DNA of 64,000 nt, taken from assembly GCF_000972845.2 (NCBI RefSeq), contig NC_040025.1, positions 22,552,037 through 22,616,036 of the forward strand, in the 5' to 3' direction. The position numbers were made by a program, and so were the translations under genes. Positions 50,047 through 59,985 of this stretch are shown here, piece after piece. Under the pieces are notes generated by a model that saw only the letters and a program-made list of their open reading frames with translations, did not search any database and had not been told where the DNA came from. This DNA comes from Larimichthys crocea. Lineage: Eukaryota; Chordata; Actinopteri; Sciaenidae. Within the stretch, counting starts at the first letter, position 1, and each line of letters starts with the position of its first letter.

Positions 50047-50920
50047 TTCTATTCTCCGTTCTACGAGGCAGTATGTGTCAGGCCGGACTCAGAAACAGGA
50101 CTCAGACGCAGAGGTGTCTGTGAGCTGTTTTATTAGAATAACAAAAAACCCTCGACAGAGTGAGGCTAAGGCAGGCTATAAAACAGGCCTAAAACTAGGG
50201 AAAACCAAAGTCACTCCAAAGGGAGGAAAAAACTCTAAACTGCGTTATGAAAAATATCAAAAATAAAATCACTCACAAGGAGGAAAAATCAAAAGGCTGC
50301 AAAACATTAACTGAAAATCTCTCCTAGGGAGGATAAAAAAAACAACTAAACTAAGCACTATGAAACAAACGGCTATACTACAAAATTTACAACAAAAATT
50401 CATTCAATCAAGGCAAAAAACAAAGGAACACTCAAGCAACAAGTCTAAGGCTGTGGACAGGCAAGAAAGAAGGCTTAGGTGATCAATCATGGGGCGAAAC
50501 ACTTTGACACAAGACAAAGGGAGACGCAGACAATATATACACAGGGCAATGGGAACAGTGGAAACAATCAGGGCAGGGAAACAATCAGACCGGTGACACA
50601 TGAGGAAGGCAAGTGACCTGAAACGAGAGGGCAGGTAAATATACAAAAAAAGAAAATGACGAGACATAACAAAACCCCAACTTGACCTCACCGCGGTGTG
50701 ACACTATGTGCCATAGAAAATATAATCAATGTGCAGTACAGTGTTAGATTTAATTTGTTTATTTTGCTCATTATACTTGTTCTTGTATTTCTTGCTTTCA
50801 TATCTGGATTCAAATAAAATGAAACAACTTAAAAGCCCCTTTAGTATTACGCAGTTTTATTACACTCAATGGTAAAAAACAAAAGTAATCAGCTACAGAA
50901 TAACAACATTGAAGCAAAGT
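50047..50920 (-). pseudogene. Second copy of sulfotransferase 3' flank, split by an insertion
   Basis: The pieces 50047-50075 and 50705-50920 together align with 45849-46138 of the intact unit. Joined at the insertion the sequence matches GTGCCATAGAAA.TATAATC and 'AAAAGTAATCAG.TACAGAA'. It lacks about 20 bases present in the other copy. No sulfotransferase exon follows before or after the assembly gap, so the rest of this unit is lost, or in the gap. Confidence 0.75.
50076..50703 (-). mobile_element. Solo-LTR-like insertion (628 bp, TG...CA)
   Basis: The insert begins TGTCAGGCCGG and ends CGGTGTGACA, with inverted TGTCA/TGACA tips. It is flanked by GTATG on the left and CTATG on the right, a near-match target duplication of 4-5 bases. 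On the minus strand an AATAAA lies about 45 bases before the end, followed by 'CAGCTCACAGACACC', as in an LTR. No coding sequence is present. The uninterrupted target is seen at 45862-45885, which makes the insertion limits firm. An alternative is a non-autonomous DNA element with TGTCA inverted tips. Confidence 0.65.
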
Positions 50921-51032
50921 GTTCTATCTTCTCTAATTTCTTCTCCACATACACAAACATACAGCAACAAACCCTTGCACATGAAAGGAAATCAAAGGCT
51001 CGCATCAGTGGAGCCCTTCGCCATCGCTACAG

Positions 51033-51132
51033 NNNNNNNNNNNNNNNNNNNNNNNNNNNNNNNNNNNNNNNNNNNNNNNNNNNNNNNNNNNNNNNNNNNN
51101 NNNNNNNNNNNNNNNNNNNNNNNNNNNNNNNN
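51033..51132. other. Assembly gap (100 N)
   Basis: Exactly 100 N characters, a conventional placeholder of unknown true length. Open frames translated across it are meaningless. Confidence 1.
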
Positions 51133-53210
51133 AAAAATTTTTTTTGTTTTATTTTCAATGAACTTTTTTAATTATTATATTTATCTAATTTTGCTTTTTA
51201 AATTGTTTTTAATCAAACTACTGTTTTGTAGTTAGTTTAAATGAAATGTTAAATTAGTATTAGTATAAAAATTGTATGTAGATTTTTGTAAAGGTTAAAA
51301 TCATAAACATAACTATTTTTAATTTATTTAAAATGAATGTTCCAAGTTATTAGATATAACAAAGTGTGTTTTATTGTGTTTTCTCAATTAACTGTACCTA
51401 ACTTTATTTTCCTCAAATTGTGTAATTCCGTGTTTTCACTTAACATGTTCCGCTGCGTGAGCTTTGACGAGCCTGCCTTGATTGTTGGTAGTCACTCAAG
51501 TCTGTTAACACTGACTATTTGGGAGTGTGCTTTTTTTTTAATTTCTGGCTGGCAATGCTCATGGTGAATAAGACAGCAAGGCTAATATTTGCCGCCAATG
51601 GGTAACACGGCGAATGTGAATTGCGAGCCTGACGACCCACTAAGATTAAAACCTACATGAGAATCTGCAACGATGCAATGCTACATTAGCCACTAAGAAT
51701 AAACTAAATGCAATAATTACCCTTTAATGCTAATTGCTAGCATGTCATGGCTAGCACCCTGATTTGAAGTAACTAAGAATACATCATAAGTTTAACATGC
51801 TAAGGTAATTGCATCACTGTTAGCAATTGAACTTAGCCACTAAGAATTAAAATACATGTTAATGTGCCCAGTTGTCTAAATAAACATGTTAAAAAGGAAC
51901 TCATTTGAGGTGGTGCTTTTTTGACTACAGGACCCCCGGCAACCCCACTCGGTCACGCCAAATTTCAAATGCGGAATTTCTAGTTGTTATATTTTTCGTC
52001 TCGTCCGTAAATTTTTTGGCCCGGATAACACTACTACCGACCTACAATTTTTCCGCCCACAAAAAAAAATTAATACCCGATTCAGCTCATTCAGCCACGG
52101 CTGCTAATTACTATTTCTTCGCTTTTCGGAATTACTACGTTTAATAGTCTCTAACAATGTATTCAAACCTTAGTTTTTTGTCTGCAAATATTACCTATTT
52201 TAAAATGCATTACACAACTTAAAATCAATGCTACAAAACTTCTACAACAGATCTAACAATTCAACAGTTCTATCTACACTACAAAGCGCAATTCTCAAGA
52301 TTTGTACCCAAATTACATCTAACTTTCAGGCAACCGGATTATAACGTGTTTAGTTTTCAAAATCTTTACCGTTTTTAAACTATCAAGGCTCAAAGTTTGA
52401 GCAGGATTTTTCTCAATCGCCATTTAATAATGAGTTTGTATGTGGTTTTCCTAGAGTGATGACATCACGATCAGTGTGAAAAAAATAAAAACGTTTTCGA
52501 CTATGGTGACCTCAAATGCACAGTATAGACATGATTATACCATCAAAACGTAGGAAAATTCGAGGTGGTCACAGGATAACACTGTTGACAGCTGTCTCTG
52601 TTCTAGTTTTGGCTCGCTACGCGCTAATTGATCGAGTACCCCCCTCCACAGCCTCATTCACTCTCCAATGTTATTTGGAGCAGAGGATCTTCCGGAAGGA
52701 GAAGGCTGCACCTCTGCTTTCTCTGACTCCTACTGCCAAAGTGTATACAATTGTCGCATGAAAAGGGGCAAAGACATGGCCACAAAGACCAATGCTTCTG
52801 GTAATTCGGATTTTAGTTTGGACACCTTATGCCATGTCCTATACCACCTCTTCGAGGGACTTCATTGAAGCTTTGTGTCAGAGGGTCACACAGGGAGAGG
52901 ACTGAGCATGCGCAGCTGTCACAATTACCAGACACACACGCACAGGCACAAACACGGAACACAGACAGTCAGAGAGGCACAATCACAGACTGACACCCAG
53001 ATAAGACAAAACCCGCCAAGACTCCCTCAAAAATAAGAGTCCCTTTAAAATAAAAGACTTTAAACGCTCTTCTTAACAGCTCTCACATACTTCCACAAAT
53101 TTTGTGCTACAAAATAAAAATTAGATCACAACATTCAGCTCATTTTACTTCTACACTAAATTATACAATCCTTTTACACTTTAAAACTTCTCCGACTACT
53201 ACAATAAAAT
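51133..53210. other. Unclassified AT-rich sequence after the gap
   Basis: No gene was recognised. The stretch at 51920-52150 contains GC-richer segments ('GACCCCCGGCAACCCCACTC', 'GCGGAATTTCTAGTTG') that look like part of a repetitive element, but I cannot name it. A short frame at 52516-52761 has no family resemblance. Two 'GCTAGCA' and 'ACTAAGAAT' motifs recur between 51640 and 51860. Confidence 0.4.
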
Positions 53211-53214
53211 ACAA

Positions 53215-53605
53215 TACAATACAATCATACAAACTTCAAATATTTCTATAGACTACAATTTAAACTACTTCTCCTTTACTACAGAATTAAAAATACAAAT
53301 ACATCATACAAACTTCAATCTTTCTACAGACCTACAATTTTAAACGACTCTCCTACAACAGATTTAAAAGACAAATACATCATACAAACTTCAAATTTTC
53401 TACAGACCAACACTTTAAACTACTCTCTCCTTACTAAGATTAAAATAAAATATCTACATACAAACTTCAAATCTTTCTACAGACCTACAATTTTAAAACT
53501 ACCTATCCTACTACACAGAATAAAATACAAATACCATACAAACTTCAAATCTTTCTACAGACCTAACTTTAAACTACTTCCTTACTACAGATTAAAATAC
53601 AATTA
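53215..53605. repeat. Degenerate tandem array, about 77-bp unit, five copies
   Basis: The anchor CATACAAACTTCAA recurs at 53226, 53305, 53381, 53457 and 53535, spacings 79, 76, 76 and 78. Each unit also contains TTTCTACAGACCTAC and TAAACTACT...TACTACAGA. Copies differ mostly by 1-3 base indels. The array abuts the 3' end of the neighbouring LINE. Confidence 0.85.
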
Positions 53606-53609
53606 AAGT

Positions 53610-56600
53610 CAAATCAAATCAATTTTAGTTTGTATAGAGCCCAAAGTCACAAATTACATTGCCTCAAGGCTTTACAATCGTACAGGAGTGGACACCCCTC
53701 TGTCCTTAGACCCCTGTTCTAGTGAGGAAAAACTTGCCCACAAAAACCCTTTTAACAGGGAAAAATGTGGAAGAAACTCAGGAAGACCACAGAGGAGAGA
53801 TCCCTCTCCCAGGACGGACAGACGTGCAATGGATGTCACGTGTACAGGACAACATATTGTACTTACAAAACTGATTAAAATGACAATGAATTGCAATGAA
53901 TGATAAAATAAACCACAGCGATATGGTGTAATAATGACGTAAATATGCGTAGTGGAACGGTCGTGCAGGATCAAGCAAGCAGCCACGATCCATGGGAATC
54001 TGCTGGACGACAGAGCAACAGAAACTCCGGGGAAGTTGGGTTAGTAACAGCCATTAATGAGACATGTCCACAGATGAGGGAGAGAGAGAGAGGAGCGGAG
54101 AGAGAGAGAAGGAGAGAGGAGAGAGAGAGAGAGAAAGAAAGAAGGAGAGAGTGAAAGTGAAAAAGAGGGTTTTCGGTAAGGGAGATGTGACTGTGCATCT
54201 TCACCAATTACGTGCGGGCTAGGCATAAACCCTGGAGAGGGGGGAGTCCACACGGCAGTCTAATCCTATGGCGCATAACTAAGGATACCTGGGCAGCCCA
54301 ACTTCCTTTATCAAAAAGGAATCTAAGTACATTCAAAAGTGTTGACCGTGCTCGTCGCCTCCCGAACGCCGAATGGGTAGTATGTTCGCTTACCAGGCAG
54401 TAAGAGGGGCACTCGATCCTAGCTGAAACTCTGGCCCACATAATCTAAGTGCACCTTGCGTAAACTATAGACCACAAGGAACCAGCGTCCTTCACTGAGA
54501 CTGGTGAGATGCTGCTACCTCGCTCTCATAGAGGGCTAGGAATGGTAGGAAGTCCATATAAATGAGGTGGCCACTACTTTTGAGATAATAGATATGGAAA
54601 ACATATGTAAAGGTAAGAAGACGAAGGTCATACTGTTAGTAGAAGTCTATATATCGCTATGATAGATTTGTACAATAAGGGTTGTGACCTAGATCGTTAC
54701 ACAATAGGGTGAAGCCAAAAGGCGAGATGAGGAGAGAGATGGGATCTCTGATCTTGGTTCCTGTCAGAACACGTGCAGCAGCATTCTGAATTAACTGCAA
54801 AGTCCTAAGAGACTTATTGGAGCAGGCCTGATAACAAAGAGTTACAATAGTCCAGCAGCTAGAAGTAACAAATGCGTGGACTAGTTTTTCTGCATCCGCT
54901 TGAGAGACAATGCGTCTGATTTTAGCATGTTACGTAAGTGAAGAAATGCAGTCCTCGAAATTTGTTTTATGGACCGTTAAAGGACAAATCCTGATCAAAG
55001 AACAACTTCAAGATTCTTTACAGTGGAGCTGGAGGCCAGAGTGATCCCATCTAAAGTAACTAAGTTCTAGAAGAGAGTTTTCTGAGGTATTTCGGTCCAA
55101 TTACAGAACTTCAGTTTTGTCTGAATTTAACATAAAAAAAATTGTAGGTCATCCAACTTTTTATATCTTAAGGCATGCTTGGAGTTTAGTTAACTGATGG
55201 TTGCATCAGGCTTGATCGATAAATATAATTGGGTGTCGTCAGCATAACAATGAAAATTGATAGAGCGATTCCTAATAATGTTCCCTAAAGGAAGCATATA
55301 TAAACTAAATAGAAGTGGTCCTAGTACAGAACCTTGTGGGACTCCATGACAAACTTTGGTATGCATGGAGGATTCATCATTGACGTGAACAAACTGAGAT
55401 CGATCTAAGAAATACGATTTAAACCAGCTTAGGGCGGTTCCTTTGATGCCAATTTGATGTTCAGTCTCTGTAAAAGAATTTGATGGTCAGTGGTGTCAAA
55501 TGCAGCACTAACATCTAACAGGACAAGTACAGAGATGAGTCCTTGTCTGATGCCATAGGACGTCATTTGTAACTTTGACTAATGCGGTCTCTGTGCTATG
55601 ATGCACTCATAATCCTGACTGAAAATCCTCAAATAGACTATGTTATGGAGAAAGTCACACAGCTGATTAGCTACAGCTTTCTTAAGTATCTTAGACAGAA
55701 AGGGAAGGTTTGATATCGGTCTGTAGTTGGCTAAGATCTCTTTAATTACAGCTACCTTAAAGGACTGTGGTACATATCCTGATAATAAAGACAGATTAAT
55801 CGTATCCAATAAGAAGACTAACTAGAGGTAAAACTCCTTGAGCAGCCTGGTGGGATGGGGTCTAAGGACAGGTTGACGGCTTAGCTGCAGAAATGATTAA
55901 AGTTATTGATGAAGGTCGATGGGAGAAAAAGATTCTAAATACATATCAGGTTTACAGCTGTTTCCAAACTTGCTGTATCAGAATGTAGATCAATGCCTGT
56001 TGAGGGCAAGAGGTGAGGATTTTGTCTCTAATAGTTAAATCTTATCATTAAAGAAGCTCATTGCTACTTAGACCTAAAGGAATAGATGGTTCAGTAGAGC
56101 TGTGATCTCTGTTAGCCTGGCTACGTGCGGAAGAGAAATCTGGGGTTGTTTCTTATTCTCCCTATTAATGAAGAGTAGTAGGCTGCTCTGGCATTACGGA
56201 GAACCTTCCTGTATGTTTTGAGATTATCTTGCCAGACTAGATGAGATTCTTCCAGTTTAGTGGCACGCCATTTGCGTTCAGATTTACGTGCTCTTGCTTT
56301 AATTTACGAGTCTGCTGGCTATACCATGGTGCTAGCCTTCTTTTTTATGTTTCTTTTTCAGAGGTGCAATAGAGTCTAAGTTGTCCGTAATGAGCCTGTA
56401 AACTATCAACAAGATGGCTATTTGTGAGGGGCTAAAGGAAGCAGACAAGTCCTTTGTTTACAGTAGACATGGCATTGAATTCAATGCTGAAGGAATCACT
56501 TCCTTAAATTTGGCTACAGCACTATCAGATAAACATCTGCGTAGAAGTTTCTACACAAAGGCTTATAGTCCGGTAGTATGAACTCAAAGGTTATTAAAAA

Positions 56601-56815
56601 ATGGTCAGACAGAAGAGGATTCTGTGGAAAGACTATGATTATCAATTTCAATGCCATATGAAAGAACAAGATCAAGAGTGTGGGTCAGACAATGAGTCGG
56701 TTTATTACACTTTGACAAAAGCCAATTGAGTCTAATAAAGAGATAAACGCAGTACTAAGACTATCATTGGTGTTGTCCACATGAATGTTAAAATCACCTA
56801 CATAATTACTTTATC
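53610..56815 (-). mobile_element. Degraded L2-like LINE, nearly full length
   Basis: On the minus strand the order is endonuclease fragments (56.7-56.0 kb), reverse transcriptase, then a 3' UTR ending near 53610. Clear RT pieces are INLSLLSGYVPQSFKVAVIK and LANYRPISNLPFLSKILKKA (55.80-55.68 kb), [20 protein letters not shown] with the catalytic YADD in [13 protein letters not shown] (near 55.23-55.35 kb), then NSDKTEVL and TLDGITLASSSTVKNL. Many single-base indels break the frame every 50-150 bases, so no protein can be made from this sequence. The family resembles L2/Maui elements of fish. The endonuclease start is not visible, so the 5' limit is approximate. Confidence 0.8.
54076..54170. 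repeat. GA-rich low-complexity tract
   Basis: Purine-only sequence of GAGA and GAAA units within the LINE 3' region. It creates spurious open frames on both strands. Confidence 0.85.
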
Positions 56816-56873
56816 GTTTTTAAGGATCAAGCCTGATGCAATTCTGCAAATTCAGATAAAATTCAGAAATACA

Positions 56874-56879
<6 letters not shown>

Positions 56880-56924
<45 letters not shown>

Positions 56925-56934
56925 ACACACACAG
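56880..56934. repeat. (CA)n microsatellite
   Basis: About 26 CA units with one interruption, between the LINE 5' side and the inverted-repeat element at 56959. Confidence 0.9.
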
Positions 56935-56958
56935 ACAAGTTTTTCAAATAAGAGTCCC

Positions 56959-57182
56959 TTCAAAATAAGAGCCCAATAAAAAGGCAATGATGACACAGCT
57001 TGTTGTATTAATACTGAATTTTCTGAGCAGTGTCGCACACTCAAAATTTCTTTAGAAATTTTGAGTGTGCGTGACTCTGGCCCCGTCGTCCCCATGCATT
57101 ATTACTGACACTGCTCAGAAAATCCAGTATTAATACAACAAGCTGTGTCATCATTGCCTTTTTATTGGGCTCTTATTTTGAA
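56959..57182. mobile_element. Nested inverted-repeat (MITE-like) element
   Basis: Arms of 77 bases, 56959-57035 and 57106-57182, are near-perfect reverse complements, starting TTCAAAATAAGAGCCCAATA; only one mismatch was noticed in the main stretch. Inside is a second exact hairpin, GCACACTCAAAATTTCT / AGAAATTTTGAGTGTGC, with a 2-base loop. The total is 224 bp with no coding capacity. The near identity of the arms suggests recent origin or gene conversion between arms. Confidence 0.8.
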
Positions 57183-58910
57183 TAACAATACTGTATTTAC
57201 GCTTATCTTTAGCCAGCAGTTTCAAAAAAGACTCGATGTCGCCCGCATAGTGCTAAAAAGCTGTTACACAGTAACTGTACCGTATATCATAGTCATTTGT
57301 AATATGAGACAGTATAATTCATTCGATTTACTGTTTCGAATCTTTGTGAGGTGACATTTGCAGCACAATATCTTATAGTGTCTGTATGTTATGATAACGG
57401 CTGCTGGGTTGAATGAGACAGATCAAACAGCAGGAGGGAAAAGACAATGACAAGGTGACCCCCTTAACACTGGGTCACAGTCGTATTTTATTTTTACCTT
57501 TGTCTGTGTGTCAGCATAACTGTTAAAAATGTGTCAAGTTTACAAAAAAAATGTGCTTGTATGTGTGCTTCCATGTACATGTAAAAGTGTGTGGTATGAG
57601 CTGCTGTGTGTTTGCAGCTCTCGTGTTTGTGTGCATGTGAAAAGATTCTTCTTTAAGGTGGTACCAGATTGGTCTGCAGGATTCTCTGTTGTGTCTTTTC
57701 AATGAAATGGAAGGAGTGAGATAGGTCAATACACTGAGCTGCTTTTAATCCACACCGCAGACAAAACTGGAACAGAACAGAATTCTTAAATAGAAGGTCT
57801 AGTGTATGTGTGTGTGCAAGTGTGTGTATAAATGTTTTTGTGGAGTGGGCTGGGTAGGTCTGAGTAAGACAGTTAAAAACAGCAGTCTCCTCATTCACAG
57901 TGTACCTGTTTATGTGCAGGGGAACCAGATGTTTTATTCGCTCTGGCAGATACACCTGCCCCCCTCCCATTCAGACAGATATTTACCCGTCCTGAATCTC
58001 AGCCAATCACAGCCATTTATCTACTACAGGGCAGGTTTGATACAAAAACTGTACAGAGGAGCACAACGTCATTGAGGCATTTCCATAAATACAACCAATT
58101 AAAAACAACCAAGATAGCTGCTGTTGATGTGGAACTGTTTCTGATGAATCCACTATGATGTCAACAAGCACCCTCTCTGCTCAAGTGTCCTTGATCTAAA
58201 ATTGAACAAATATGTTTTCTAACTGAGAGAGAAACAGGGCTTGTTCCAAAATAAAAATCTAACTTCAAAAAGTTCTTCCAAGTCAGCTGAATATGTATAA
58301 CACGTAACAACCTCTATGCCTTACGCTGTAACATTACCCACAATGTCTACTGTATATGCTTCCTCCAAACATTAGAAACATCATCTTATTTCGACGTGAA
58401 TTTAACACAAATTCTACTTGAGCAAGCGGAGACTGCAAATGTTGTAGGCCACCTTTGCCTTAAGAGACAGAGTGGGTCATTCAGTAAACGCAGGGTTACT
58501 CATCCTCAACTCATCCTGGCCACATGTTGGGGTGGAAACAAGACACTGAACCCTAAATTGCTTCCAATGGTAGGCGAGCACCTTGCATTTAAGTCTGCTG
58601 GTATTGATATGTGAATGGATAAATAAGATGAGATGCTATATTTATGCAGTTGCTTTTTTCCTTTTCTTCAGCTGTTTGTATTTCTAGTTCAAAAGTGTCC
58701 TTTTAGTGGTGGCAGAAGATGTCAAGAATAAGGATTCATCCTCCCAATGAACACCTACAGCAAATTTTCATTCTCACTGGTACTTATTCAGATGTGTGCT
58801 AGAGACCAACATGCATTACCATCTTTTAGTCCTACAGATAGTGGGGCAGTGGAAATACAAAAATCATCAGTGTCCATTGTGTTTTTAACTAGTGCTGCCT
58901 CCCTACTCAG
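57183..58910. other. Gene-free spacer
   Basis: No coding exon recognised. GT-rich stretches near 57550-57640 and 57800-57840. A segment at 58155-58202 recurs at 59308-59351 with few changes. Around 58560-58640 is a fragment resembling the 3' half of the SINE described at 58915. Confidence 0.5.
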
Positions 58911-58914
58911 TGCA

Positions 58915-59230
58915 CACAGCTGTGGCTGGTAGAGCGGGTCGTCCACTAATTAGAAGATCGGCGGTTCAATCCCCTCCAGTCTGCATGTCAAAGTGTCCTT
59001 GGGCAAGATACTGAACTCCAAATTGCCTCTGAAGGATGTGCCATCGGTGTGTGAATGTGTATGAATGGTTAGCTCCTCAAACTGATGAGCAGTTGGTACC
59101 TTGCATGGCAGCCAATGCCATCAGTATATGAATGTGTGTGAATGGGTGAATGAGATATGTAGTGTAAAAGAGCTTTGAGTGGTCGGAAGACTAGAAAGGT
59201 GTTATATAAGTATAGTCCATTTACCATTTA
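58915..59230 (+). mobile_element. tRNA-derived SINE
   Basis: Starts with an A-box-like GGCTGGTAGAGCGGG and a B-box GGTTCAATCCC (near 58970), followed by 'GTGTCCTTGGGCAAGATACT', 'GAATGTGTGTGAATGGGTGA' and the end 'AAGTATAGTCCATTTACCAT'. This is a common fish SINE layout that I recognise. One copy, moderately diverged. Confidence 0.8.
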
Positions 59231-59920
59231 GCTGTTTGAACATCTACAGTTTCCTTCATCATTCAAACACCTTCAGGTTTGTACCAGAAAATCTCCAGGG
59301 TCAGCATGATGTCAGCAAGCACCCTCTCTGCTCAGGTGTCCTTGATCTAAAAGGACTCAATCTCAGCCTGTTGTTGGAGCTTCAACACTGAATATTTATA
59401 GGGCCTGTGTCCAGCTCATGCCTATATTCTGGGTGTTCTTGTCCTGGGGAGGATAATCACAGTGCTTTCTTTCCCTAATTTCAAAATGAGTGTATATTTA
59501 CAGAATAATTTTACACAGCATCTCATCCTTTTTTGGAATTGTGGTTGTATGTAGAGCATCAGAGAAAAAAGCCTTATTGATCGACAGGATTCTGTTACAG
59601 TTGGGCAGCTGGTGTCTGCTGGTATTTGACCCAATTTGGATTTCCTGGCTGTAGTAATTGAAGAATTAGAAAAGATTGCTGTAGACCTAAGTGATTAATG
59701 AAAATCCAATTCCATGGCTCTAGGCATCTCTTTAGAAACCTCTGGGTGACATCACAGTAACAGTAACACTTTGTGTTGATGAAATGAAATAGTATATCAG
59801 CTGTATATATACTATTTCAGGGGGGGCAGCTACCCCCAGTCAAACCTCCTGGTTACTCTGTGAGTGTTTAACATATAGCTTGCTGCTGATTATCTAATAT
59901 TGAGAGCACTGGACTCTGAG

Positions 59921-59923
<3 letters not shown>

Positions 59924-59966
<43 letters not shown>

Positions 59967-59985
59967 GTGTGTGTGTGTGTGTGTG
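59924..59985. repeat. (GT)n microsatellite
   Basis: About 31 GT units with one GC interruption near 59961. Confidence 0.95.

Noticed and set aside
50869..51235. Open frames spanning the N run
   Set aside because: They are translations through an assembly gap of unknown length.
52516..52868. Two short open frames in the AT-rich block
   Set aside because: No family resemblance, no splice support, and the region looks error-prone.
58915..58990. Possible tRNA gene from the A-box and B-box
   Set aside because: No cloverleaf could be drawn and the sequence continues into a known SINE body and tail.
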